From Globomyces pollinis-pini (Eukaryota; Chytridiomycota; Chytridiomycetes; Rhizophydiales; Globomycetaceae), in assembly GCA_025399215.1 (NCBI GenBank), contig MU621219.1, positions 1 through 49,424 of the forward strand: a stretch of 49,424 nt of DNA, given 5' to 3'. Positions 32,667 to 44,520 of the stretch are shown here, one piece after another. The notes under the pieces were generated by a model. That model searched no databases, was not told the DNA's origin, and saw only the letters and a program-made list of their open reading frames with translations. How positions within the stretch are numbered: the first letter of the stretch is position 1; every line of letters begins with the position of its first letter. The translations under genes and the position numbers were made by a program.

Positions 32667-32711
32667 TTATGAAAATATAAAGATTTTATTCAAACAATAT
32701 ATGTTAACATT

Positions 32712-35700
32712 TTAAGCAAAACCAAATCCTAAAATATTAGTTTCTACCTTTTTTTTACCTGTTCCACACTCTGAAATCGCAGTAAGCAAAGCATTACGCA
32801 GTTGTTCATATGACTCATACTGCGGCAAGTCAATTTGATTGAAACTATAATGAGACTTCATTTTTGTTACCATGTATGAGCACTTGGAAGTCGTAATGCT
32901 GACGAAAACTCTTTATGAATTTGGAATTTCTGTATTCCAGACGAACCTTGGAGTTGTGCAAACCCACCTAAAGGAACCTTACTAGTCCCTGTTGCAAATT
33001 GGATGAGTTTGGCACGTTCTTCTTGACTAAAGCTTCTAACTGCTCTCCAAAACCATTGAATCTGTGGAGATGATGAAGTGTAATTCTGGTAATCAGTGTT
33101 ATTTTTCCAGTCATCAATATCGATATCTGGAAGACCTGATATTAGCAGCTCCAATTCTTGTTCGTTAAATATTTTAATCAAGTCTTTTGGTATAATTTCA
33201 TGAAACCCACTAAGGAAGCCTTGAATTTGGTCTTTGATGGCAACAACAAGACGCTGTTCTGTTACTAATTTCACATATTCAACTTTGTTCTCTTCTGTGA
33301 CAGGAATATTTCGACCATTTGGTTTTAAATCAATAATCTTTTGTCTCCCAAAGTCATCTACTTCCATGCTAAATGTTAAATCCAATACATCAGTAATGTC
33401 GTTGTTAAGCATCCAATCCATTGACTTGTAGAATTCGGGTTCAACTGCTTCCAAATCCTTATGATCAACAGGGGCATTAATCATGCATTTGTAAAACGAT
33501 CGGGTAAAGTATGCATCTAACAAACGGCCATCGTAAATTGCTTTGCCAATAATCCGTCCGACAAATTTGAAGTAAAATATATGGTCTGGGTTGATACCCG
33601 AAGATCGGTTAGGTTGATACGTAACCTTATCAGCTGCAGTAGGGCGGAATAAGGCGTAATCAGGATTGAACATTTGCATTGCTAACGCTGAATACCACTC
33701 TCTGGTTACACCGCCAGCATCAACTCCTTCCTCATCTCGGAATCGAACATTTAATTTTCCATATTTAATTGTATTTCCAGATCTACCTTGTAGCTGTTGA
33801 TATGAGTCTTCAAATACATATTGTCGTCTAACACTGAGTTGAATAGATCCATGATTAAGTCGTTCATTTGGTTTATGAAGTTGCTGATTGAAATAAGTTC
33901 GTTTGTTGTCAAACTGTAAAACCTTTGGATTTTGAACTAGCAAAGAGAATGACCCATTCATTAACGTTGGATTATTTCTCACCATTGCGTTCAGCACTTT
34001 CTTGTTTGCCTCAGCAAAACGGAAAAATGTATCTTGATCTACATCAGCAATATCAGATTGCTGTTTAATAAGGATACTTTGATTGTTGTTTGACTGTGTA
34101 GAATGCTGCCCTTTTGAAATAGACACAGATGGTTTAGACACCACCATAAAAGATTCAATGAAAGGAAGTAATACAGTGGCAATATGTATCAATTCTTCAT
34201 TTTCATCGATTACTGCCATACACTCCCCAAGCTTGTGCCATAATTTTCCCAGTTTTAAATCTTCATATATCTTCTTCAGCAACTCATTTTCTGTCAACTT
34301 AATATTCTCGTCATTGTTGGGTTGAAATTTAGCCAGATAGGTGTCTAATGAAACAGTTAATTTAAATTCAATACCTTGGTATTTTAAAAACATAAAATCA
34401 ACACTCTTTAGAATACGTAGTAGTTTCGCTTGAACAGAAGATGTACTGGTAAATGGTTCCAGGACAGTAGGCTCTATGTATTGTTTCGAGTTTTGAGTCT
34501 TCAGTGTGTCAATTAAAGTTTGCACATCGCCAATCATTGAATCTCCAAGTAGTTGTGCTGAAGAAATGAGTTCCCTGGTGATGATTGCCAAATTTTCTGG
34601 ATAAGAGCTCAAGTGTTGAATTACCAACAAGGTATATTGAAATGTTTTGCTGGAACACACAGAGTCTTTAAGTACATTCACAACCGCACAGACACTGCTT
34701 TCTGGTAAGTTAGGAAGTTTTATCTCTCCTTTCTCTTTGTCTTTTCCATCATCTTTTTCTTTTGATGGAGTCTCAAGGATTGCTTTCGTCTTAGATGTAG
34801 TTGTGGTACTAGCTGGTTCACTGGCGGAAGACAAATCTACAATTGGTTTCTTTCCTTTTTGATTGTATTTTTTGGCTGCTATATGTGCTAATGGTCGCAA
34901 CACATTAGATAATAGGTGCATAAGTTGCTCCAATACAATTGAGTTTTGCAAAAATGTAGCCTTTTCCAATAAATTCAGCAACATAACAACAGGACATGAC
35001 AAAACGGCTGGCTTCTCTTTTCCTTTACCTTTCTTTGCAGATTTTGGTGTTTTCCCGGTTATTTGAGACTCGGATTCTGTCAAAAAATATTTTCCAACTA
35101 AAATACTGGACGATACAAGATGAGTCAACGATTCTAAGCAGCGTTGTGCAACTAGATTTGGAACAGGTTCTGAGCTTGAGATATTGGTTGGTGTAAATGC
35201 CAGAGGTTCGATAACGCCCAATCCCTTAGCACGAGTCTTCAGTGTCAGTTGTGAAAAAGCTCTATCTACACTTGCCAAATCATGACTGCCATTAGCTAGG
35301 ACTGAAAGTAAGAGTCCTAAGAGCTCTGTTCTTGTCTTTGAATTTTCACATAAATTTGTCAAAAGCAAATCAAGTGATGCCTTTCCAGTTGGTTCTGGAA
35401 TAAAAATCAACCTCAACAAACTAGCTAATCCAGATTGATCCAAAAGCTGTATACTTTCCTTGTGTTGATTGTGCTTGCCCTTCGCAGTCGCTGTAGTTGT
35501 ATTTGGTAAAATATCAGTAATGTCAGGGACAGCTGCAGCATTCGTCCTTGCAGGTGTTGGGGCGCTTTGAGCTGCAGCAGCTTGCCGTTGTTCAGCTTCC
35601 AAGCGTTCTTGCTGTAATACTTCCTCTCGAATATGGATGGGGAGAGCATTCAAAAACTCGGCGTTGATTTCTGAACTAGCTAAAGATGGTTCCAATGTTT

Positions 35701-38700
35701 GAGCAGCTCGTTGTTCAGTTAAATATTGATTAATAACTTCCTGTCGTAATTCATCTGGAAGTGCTTCGAGGAATGTGACATCGATACCAGAACCTAATAT
35801 TATTTTATTTTAAATTACCTGTGATGTCAACGGGCTGTCCATCTACAATTACAACCACTCTTTCTTCTTCTACAACCGCTGGTTCCGTGGATTCTTGTGG
35901 AACACCATCTGTGGTGGATGCTGGGTTATTAGTAGAAGGTGCAACATTGTCACCAGGTGCTGCTGTGGACTGGCCTTCTGCTGGTTCGTCAACAACCATA
36001 TCTTTTTCACCATCTTCACTTTCTTGAAGTTTTGCTTCTTCCGCTTTTGCTTCTTCTGCTTTTTTCTTTTCTTCAAGTGCTGCTTTCAGTTCTGCTTGTA
36101 ATCTTGCCGACTCCTTCTCTGCTTCTAGTCGCTTTTGCTTTTCTTCTTCTGCTTTTTTCATTGCTGGAGGAATAAGTTTATTCAACATTGAATTAATTAA
36201 TCTAGAAGCTTTTGCATTGACTGCTGTTCCATACATTAGTCTTACTTCCTGCTTCCAACGATCCTCTGTGAATGATAAAGTGTATCCATGAACAACAGCC
36301 AGTCTCTTGTCAGTTTCATTTCGTTCATCTGGTTGTGTAACGGCGTTTGTAGCAGATATATTGTTGCGGGAGTTAGTTGCAGCTGTCCCTCTATGGGCCG
36401 AGGCAGCACCAGGAGCTGTAAATCCAGTATTACCTGGGGCTGCTCTTCCACGACTAAACATTTGTTCATAGAGTTCGTGAGTAAAGTTGCCAGCATATTC
36501 ATCAACTAGATCAGAAATTTCCATAGTAGATCTGTTTCTAGCTTGTGCATTATCGGTTTGGCTCACCAAGAGAGGATGTGACATATCTTCAAGTCCATTA
36601 GCTGTTCTGATAGTATTAGGTGGTCTACTGAAAACTTGAAAGTCTGTTTCGCTGTTTCCAGCCAAACGACCGACTCCTTCTGCCCAATGAAACTCAATCC
36701 CATTTGGCCCCAGTCCCACATCCAACATTTGCCTCATTCTAGGTACAATTCCAGCAATATGATCGGCTAAAACAACTTGTTAGCTAAAAAAAGATCAAAC
36801 CATCACCATCTGGAGCAAATGCTTCCAAATCAATCTCATCATCATCATCATCAGATTCTGTATCATACTCCATCATTTCTTCATCCACTCGACTCATATC
36901 AGGAGGGTTTGGCAGGAAAGGGTTATCTTCCTCATCGATGGCTTCTTCATCACCTCCAAAGATATCATCCTCATCTTCCACTTCTTCGTCATCATCATCC
37001 TCATCATCGTCGTCATCATCTTCTTCATCATCCCAACTCATTGCGTTGTCATCGTCAATAATATCCACATCTAGCTCTGGATTCAAATCATCATCTTCTG
37101 AAGTCATCATATCATCAGCATCTTGAGCGCCATGATATGGTTGTGGTATCACAAGTTCCATTTCATCTTCAGTGGATGATTCCTAAGAGTTAACATCATG
37201 ATCAAACCTCATCTCCCGAGTCCTCACCACCTTCTTCAATAGCGTCATCCGCATACTCTTCATAAACAACTTCATCGTCACTGTCCATTGAATCATCATC
37301 TTCCGTTTCGGCTGTAGGTTCAAACATACCTAACGCAGAATTTCGATATAAATCATTCAGTTCTGATTCATCTTGCACTGATTCATGATCGATTTCACGG
37401 AACGCATTATCAAATGATGATGGTCCAGGTCCTGGTGTAACAAGTTTCTTTGCTTTATGAGCTCCAACTGCTATTTCGGTTTTACCCATTCGAATAGCAC
37501 ATCGTGATAATGTTTCCAAAGGTTTCAAAACCATAGCGACCACTTGTTGACTAGCAGGATGATGGATATCCAATTCCGCTAAGACAGTAGTAAAAACTCC
37601 AACAAAGCCCTTTTCAATCATCGTTTGTGCAATTTGAAAGGTATGATCATCCACAGGTGCATTTGGTTTTGCAGCCGGCAAATTAATGATACTCTTGGAA
37701 GATAATATTTTGTAACATAATTCTGATAAACTGATCAACTTTCCATATCGAACTTCTACCGCTACATCTTGTAATGCAATTGCATCTTTCAAACATTTAT
37801 AAATTGATTCCAATACAACTGTTCTAACCTGTTTCAATTCTAATGCATATTCATCTTTGTTTCCAGATTTCTTTGCATAACAAAGAGAGGTTACCAAACA
37901 ACTTGCCCAAGCACTTTCCGCTATTTTATTCAAGGACGCAGGTGTATCAGCAGGACTGATTTCATTTGAAAATTTAGCATCTCGAGGGAGTATATCAGAC
38001 AATAAATAACATAAAAATGGATTTTTACCAAATGATCGTGGTGTATGTTTTGGATTTCGTTTCAAAGATGCATTAATCAAATCAATTCTACAAATAGGAT
38101 ATGATATAATGAGTTCCGATAAAGACTGTAATAAAAAGCATCTTCGAATATGTCCTTTTTTGACGGCTTCATCATCAACAAACACTTCATGCTTTAATGT
38201 CATCAATTCAGTAACCAAAAAGTGTACTAATTTGCCTCCAACTGGTGATAATTTGTCCTCGGAAAACACATCACTAGGTACTTGAAACTTGACAGGTGTC
38301 GAAATTGGTGTAGTTTCAGCTTGATCATTTTCACTTGTCACCACAGAATCTTTCTCGGTGGTCAATGGTGTAGAATGAGTAATTAAAAACTGTTTTTGTT
38401 TTGGATCATACTTTGCCAATTTACAAACTACCGATGACGCTTTAATAAACGTCTCTGGATCTCGACAAATAATATGATTGGCAGTTTTTACAAAATTACC
38501 AGCATCAATCGATCTTGATCGTGGTACAGTAAGCAATTGTGTTAATTCTTCCTCCATAGTTTTACGTAATTCTTTTGGTGATTCAATACAATGTCTTAAA
38601 ATCATCATTAGTAATGGATGCTGTGCAGAAAATTTGGCAATGTTTTCATACTTGTATAAAGATGTAATTCCACCTGCTTGGAAAAACATACAAGCTAAAT

Positions 38701-41700
38701 TCCAATTACGTGTTAATCGTACAATCATTCGTAAAACAGCATGAATCACATCATTATCGATAATATCCAATTTGAGTAATCGAATCAATTGTAAAATAAT
38801 CTTTTCACGATCATGTATGGTCAATTCTGGTGGTTTGTTGACAATGGTAGGTTCTTTAGGTGTAGTTCCTTCGGCTGGAAATTCCAATTTTTCTTCCACA
38901 GGTTCATCCAATAAAGATACATAAGCTTCCACAATCAGCAATAATGGTGTCAACCAAGTTTCAACCGTTTCCGCAATAGATAGTAATTCAATCAATAAGC
39001 TTCCAAAAGTAGTTGAAAGTGTTAGAGCAGATGATTGGAACTGTACATCCGAAACAATCATGGCATATAATCTTAAATGTATAGTCAATTTAGTTTTGGT
39101 TTCTAAACAAACTTTGTCATCCTTTGTTACCAATTTCTCTTTGAATTCATTCACAATCGGTATAATCGCATTGATAACTTTTGAAATATCTGCTTTTGAA
39201 ATCAAACACAAGATTTCCTTTAGTGAAAAAATAAGTTCAGCATCAAGTTTATCCAACAAGAACAATGCTCGTTCCATAATAAAAGGCTTATTGGTTTCAC
39301 GAATATCTCCAAGTGATCGTGATAACTCTAAATATTCCTTATTTTCCACTTCCGCTTCCTTTTTAGGTTCTTCTGGTTTAGAACTGGACTCTTGTACAGA
39401 TGTATCCATGACAGATGAAGATGCTTCAGCCATACTAACTGAATTCAACATATCAACTGATTCTCCAGCAGATACCATACTTGCATCTTCGGTATTTTCA
39501 ACGGGGGCGACATTCGGTACTGCAACAGTTTCCAAATTTGAAGCCCCAAGATTATCACCAACAACAGGTGCCACAATAGGTTCTACAACAGGTTGGACAG
39601 CAGGAGCAGGAGGAGGAGCAGATGCAGCAGTAGCAACAATCCCAGGATGATTCAACAAATAATCCGCAGCCCTAGCTACATTATTTCCACACCTTGTCAA
39701 TGCAATTTCAGCAGCACCTTGTGGGAATCCCATTTCAACCAATTGTTGTACTTTGGCAGGATCAACAATCACACGTGGTGGTGCAGCAGTTGTTTGTTGA
39801 TTCATAGCCATATTCATGGCTCGACTGAAAACAGTACCAGCAATGTTTTCCAAATTCGTAAATGTGAAAATATTTCCAGTTTCGGATACCGTTTCCCCTT
39901 CACCATTCAAAATACAAACTAGGATGGAAGTTACTAATTTAGTAGTTGATGTAGATAACAATAAAATATCTTCATGATTCCAAATTGATAAAATAGGTTT
40001 GAAAATAGCAGATCGTAATTGTAATAAAAATAAGGTAGAATCAAAATAATCCGGTAATTTCTTATCTTTTTGTCGATTAATTAATGTAGTTGTATATGGC
40101 GAATCATTCAATAATTTATGATTTACTATTCCACTGAAAATCTCCAAGATAGTTTGAATAGTTAAATTAATTCGATCCACCAATAATTTATCAGTATCCA
40201 ATATTGATTTCGCCGTTTTGTCAATGGTACGTAACATGGTCAAATGCATATTCAATACTTTGAATAATAAATCAATTCCATTGACATTATAAAATGAGAG
40301 TACTTGAATAGTTTGTAATGTTTGTACTGATTTATCTTCAATTAATAATACTTTGAGGTATGGTAAACTGGAAGAAAAATATTCAATCACAAATTTATCA
40401 TCACCCGGACATTTCCAATTTAAGACATTACACATCACACTACTAAATTGATCGACAATTAATTGAACATTCTTTCGATGTGGTCCGTCAGAAACTCTTC
40501 TACCACAAATAAGTTTTAACATTCCTCGATAAACTCCAATCAAATCCGATGGAATTTCATCAACCAAATGGAATAAATATTGAGTATTTTTGGCAGCTGG
40601 AGTGTCACCTGTTTCAATAGTTACAGGATGTTCTAAATCAAATTTAAGTGCACCAGATCCAGATGGTGTGATAGAACTAGAAGGTTCATTTAATATAGGG
40701 ACTGTTTCATCAGTAGAAGGGACAGTCACTGTAGTAGCAACTGCATCCAATTTTTTTCCCAATTCCTTTTGATACCATTCTTTAGGTACATTGTCAATCA
40801 AATGAATTTTTTCAAATGCACATACTCTAAACAATCAATCATTAAAAATAATACCTAGCAATTTCAGCAAATTGTTCAATTAAATGGATTCCATCAGGAT
40901 TAGTAAAAGTAGCAACGATAGCATTTACACTTTTACCATGACTGAGTGAATGAGAACAATATAAATCAGTAAATAATCGAATAAAACATTTCAAGGTCAC
41001 CAAAGCTCGAAAGACATTAGCAGCTTCAGTAGCAAAAGCTAAATCTTTATCTATCAGAATAAAAAATCTTTAAAAAAAAAATTACCATTGACGTAAATAT
41101 ACTTCAACACCTTTGATTCGGTACTATCTTCCAAAAATGGTTTGATTTTATCTAGAGCTAATTGAATTTCTTTGACCATAAGGTTGACAGCTTCAGTAGG
41201 ATTGGATTCAATAACAACTCTGAATAAATATGATAATGAAGCACTAGATGGACTGGTAGCAAAATCATGTGGAATCGATGCCAAAGAATAAAACCTTAAT
41301 AATAATGGTACACCATTACATTTCACAAATTCTTTACAATGTTGAGCATTTTGAAATAATCCTTCCATAAACTAGAAAATAAAAAAATAAAATAGATTTA
41401 CTCTTGAACAAACATCAATAAATTGTGCCATTCGACTTTCCATTTTGTTGTCTGGAAATTTCAAATAAGGATTATCACTTTTTTCCATATTCACATCCAC
41501 TCCTTCAACAATCAATACACATGCTTCATGTTCATCTGGCAACATTTGTTCACCAATTTCTACAACTTTCCGTAACATATTGACAATAGACATCATGACT
41601 GATTCTTTAGTGGTAGGGTGATGTCGCATAAATTCATCAATTGAATTTCCGACTAGATGTGGTACATCATTATCTAATAATGACCGTAAATGATCTTGTT

Positions 41701-43955
41701 TGGTAAAAACGGATAAGAATGTATCAATAGGTGATGCAGCTTGAAAAGCGGCCAATCCAGTAGCATTCAGACAAAGAGCACCAAAAGCATTTGGTAATGC
41801 AGAAATGACTTCAGCTGATACAGGTAAATCTTGATTAGCAGCTTTCAAAAATGCGGTAGGTAAATTAGCTTCTTGTAAAATGGTTAGAGATGTAGGTTCA
41901 TTATGAATAAAGGTAGACATAATATTGACAGCTAAGATGAGATTCGAAATTCAATACCTAATCCAAATGATCCAATATGAGAAAATAATTTTGAATTTTC
42001 AAAGATGATTAAAATAGTACTTGGTAAAGAACTATCAATCAAATTACGCATTCCATCAGCACTTCCAGAGTTTTGTAACATATGTAAGATTAATTTTAGA
42101 ATAGATCTTAAAACAGGCATTCGATATAGTAAATCTAGTTTTTTTTAAGAAATAAAAATAATAAACCTTTGTTTTTTTGATTAGCACCAGGATCTAGTAT
42201 AGATGAAGGTGAAATATCTTCTTCAGTAAAGAGGGGTTTCATTTCCATAACTTTATCTACTTCAATTTTAATTCTTGAAACTAATATATCAAGTCCATTT
42301 GCACCGGTGAAAATATTTAAAGAAGTTGGGAATCCAAACAAGATATTATCCAACATATTTGCACATTTTGTAACATTCTTTGAATTAATGATATTTTTGT
42401 GATTTACTTTTAATTGTAATTCATTCTTATTTTCCAAACCAGAGATGAGTAAAGGTATAATTCCAGCGGAAATAATCATATTCCCACCCGATTGAGTACT
42501 TAATACAAAAGTGAGAAAAGCAAATAGAGTATCATTAAAATCTTGACCATATGTTGTATCTATCATGAATAATTTGAGAATGATACCATCAGTATTTGAC
42601 AAAACTTTACGTAATAAAGTCATTAAATAACCATGATTGGCAGAGACATTAAGAGAGGATAGTACCTCTGTTAATCTCCCACGATAATGAGCCAAACTAT
42701 CTAAAAAGGAAAGAACAATAAGTTGAATATCCTAAAAGAAATAAGGATGCGTTAATCATACCAAAGGAATTAGAATTTTTTCATTTGTTAAAAACTGAGA
42801 GACTTTTTGAATCAAATCCGGTTCCAATAAAAAGATTTTACTACCAATTATTTCTTCGGTATATAAATGCGAAAGAATAGAAATTGACATGAATCTAAAT
42901 TATTTTTTTAGTTATTAGTTTTGATACCTGATTGACATTAAAGATTGACGTAGTTCAAGTGATTGTAATGCAAAACAAATTCTGACACGATGAAATAATT
43001 CAAAGAAACGATCTTGGGAAATATTATGTTGAATTTGTAATTGTTTAGCGATTTCTAATGGAGAGTCGATTGAATTAGGTGAATGATCGAATAGAGATTT
43101 AGATAATAGAATAGAGACTTGATCCAAAGAATCTTTTTTTGGTTGTTTTGAAAAGAATTCCTTGTCATCCGATTGTTGATTTTTCGAAAGTTTTGAAGGT
43201 GATTTTGAGTTTTCATCTGACGTTGAAGTAGGGTTATCTGCATGTGAGGGATGCTGAAAGATACCTAATATTCAGTATCAGTATAATGTTGAAAGATACC
43301 TATTATTAGGAATACATTTTAAAGATACCTATTGTTAGAAATATTATTATTCGAGATACCTGAAAGAGAGGAAAGTTTATCGAGTTCAGTTTTAGTTCGA
43401 TAAAAGTGGTATTTGATTGTTGTAGCATCTTGAGGTAATTGAGTATTTGAAAAGATTGAGTTTAAATCGGTATCGTTCCAACGATCAGCCAGTATCTAAT
43501 GTGAGTTTATGAAAGAGTACCTAAAGGTGAGTTTATTAAAGGGTACCTATGGTAAGTTTATGAAAGAGTACCTAAGGTGAGTATAAGAGTATGATGAATA
43601 CTTGTAATTTTGATTGAGCGGTAACAAAGATAGCTTTTAAAGCTCTTTGAGATGATATACGTTGAGCAGGTTTTAATAAGAATTTCAAGACTTGATAGAC
43701 TATATGAATTTCAGCTAGGGATAGAAACGAGATGAGATGCTACTTGATTAGTTTTTTTTTTTGGAATACTTCGAAAGAATTGTACAAGTTTCTGTTAGTA
43801 GAGTTATCCCATAGTATTTTAGTTAAATTTAAGCAAGCCAAGATGAGGTTAGCGTCATGATGATCTAATGGTTTTGATTGCATTGGTAATTCGTATCTAA
43901 GATTTAATTTAATAATAAGATACTTTTGTACTATTGATTGTAGATAAGAATCCAT
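32712..43955 (-). CDS. Giant HECT E3 ubiquitin ligase, HUWE1/TOM1 family
   Basis: HUWE1/Tom1 ligases ubiquitinate histones, ribosomal and repair proteins. About 3,400-3,600 aa. N-terminal armadillo-like DUF908/DUF913 region (about 43955-40834, e.g. [16 protein letters not shown]). UBA domain near 39640-39770 ([20 protein letters not shown]). Acidic tracts at 37202-37340 and 36784-37161. A charged Ala/Glu/Lys helix near 36060-36180. DUF4414-type repeats ([26 protein letters not shown]) near 35640-35790. C-terminal HECT domain with GGVTREWY, the LPSAHTCFNQ active site and the FGFA end. The catalytic Cys codon is split by a 26-nt intron (32845-32870); a 30-nt intron (32729-32758) precedes the last residues. 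Two N-terminal introns are tandem arrays. Start may be 43955 or an upstream ATG near 44000. Shorter than human HUWE1, near yeast Tom1 length. Confidence 0.93.
43265..43359 (-). repeat. HUWE1 intron made of three tandem mini-intron units
   Basis: On the minus strand the intron is three abutting GT...AG units of 31 (43359-43329), 29 (43328-43300) and 35 nt (43299-43265). Each begins GTATCT and ends in TAG (AATAG, AATAG, ATTAG), with CTAAC/CTAAT-like words near the 3' end. The exon after it also starts GTATCTTT. Removing all 95 nt joins SLS to GIFQH in frame. Confidence 0.8.
43496..43601 (-). repeat. HUWE1 intron made of four tandem mini-intron units
   Basis: On the minus strand four abutting GT...AG units of 30 (43601-43572), 25 (43571-43547), 26 (43546-43521) and 25 nt (43520-43496). 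The last three are near copies starting GTACTCTTTCATAAACT (or GTACCCTTTAATAAACT). Removing all 106 nt joins AQSKLQ to ILADRWND in phase 0. Confidence 0.83.
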
Positions 43956-44221
43956 TTTATTTAGGATGAGTATCCAATGGAATAGATCTGATTTTTGCCA
44001 TATCCAATTCTGATATTTAATATGATTTAATATACAAGATTATTTGATAAATTGATGAAATCTTCAGAATTTGAATTTAATAAAATTTTGATAAAATTTT
44101 GTAAAGATTCCGGCTATTTTTAGAATAGTTAAATTAATTACAGGTTTAAGAGAACGTTTAATTGTTTTTGTGATCAACATTTCAATTCAAATTCAAATTT
44201 AAAATTTTTACTCTTGAAAAT

Positions 44222-44302
44222 AACCCTAGCACTTACTCTTGTTAACCCTAATTACTACTAACCCTAACTCAAATACTAACCCTAATTACTATATAACCCT
44301 AA
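44222..44302 (+). repeat. Cluster of five telobox-like AACCCTAA words
   Basis: AACCCTAG at 44222 and AACCCTAA at 44244, 44260, 44278 and 44295, so starts are spaced 22, 16, 18 and 17 bp, all in one orientation. They resemble the TTAGGG telomere repeat in reverse, but as separated single copies, as in Tbf1/telobox promoters, rather than a continuous telomeric tract. Confidence 0.7.
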
Positions 44303-44378
44303 CGAAAGTAACACTAATTACTAAAAGTAAAACACTAACACCAAATTAAAAGTATTATAAATAACCAAATTATGATTA

Positions 44379-44420
44379 CTATTACTACTAATACTATTAG
44401 TATACTATTAGTAGTAATAG
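44379..44420. repeat. Inverted repeat with 14-bp arms
   Basis: CTATTACTACTAAT (44379-44392) and its reverse complement ATTAGTAGTAATAG (44407-44420) around a 14-nt centre that itself contains ACTATTAGTATACT. Located 100 bp upstream of the GPI-protein ATG. It could form a cruciform, or be chance in low-complexity DNA. Confidence 0.5.
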
Positions 44421-44520
44421 TAGATTCAAAATAAATAATAATTCAATATCAGAGTTGTATACACCACCCAAAGTACAAAAACGTGAAACATTCTTTGATT
44501 CATATTCTCTTTCTTTTAAA

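Larger units (their letters stand above)
43956..44520. other. Divergent promoter region between HUWE1 and the GPI-protein gene
   Basis: Very AT-rich. Holds five telobox-like AACCCTA[A/G] words (44222-44302) and a 14-bp-arm inverted repeat (44379-44420). No gene seen. Confidence 0.6.

Noticed and set aside
36784..37161. Long plus-strand Ser- or His-rich frames (e.g. 36777-37061, 36938-37126)
   Set aside because: They are antisense shadows of the Asp/Glu-rich tract of HUWE1.
44221..44310. True chromosome end (telomere)
   Set aside because: The AACCCTAA words are separated by 8-14 bp of other sequence, and genes continue on both sides.
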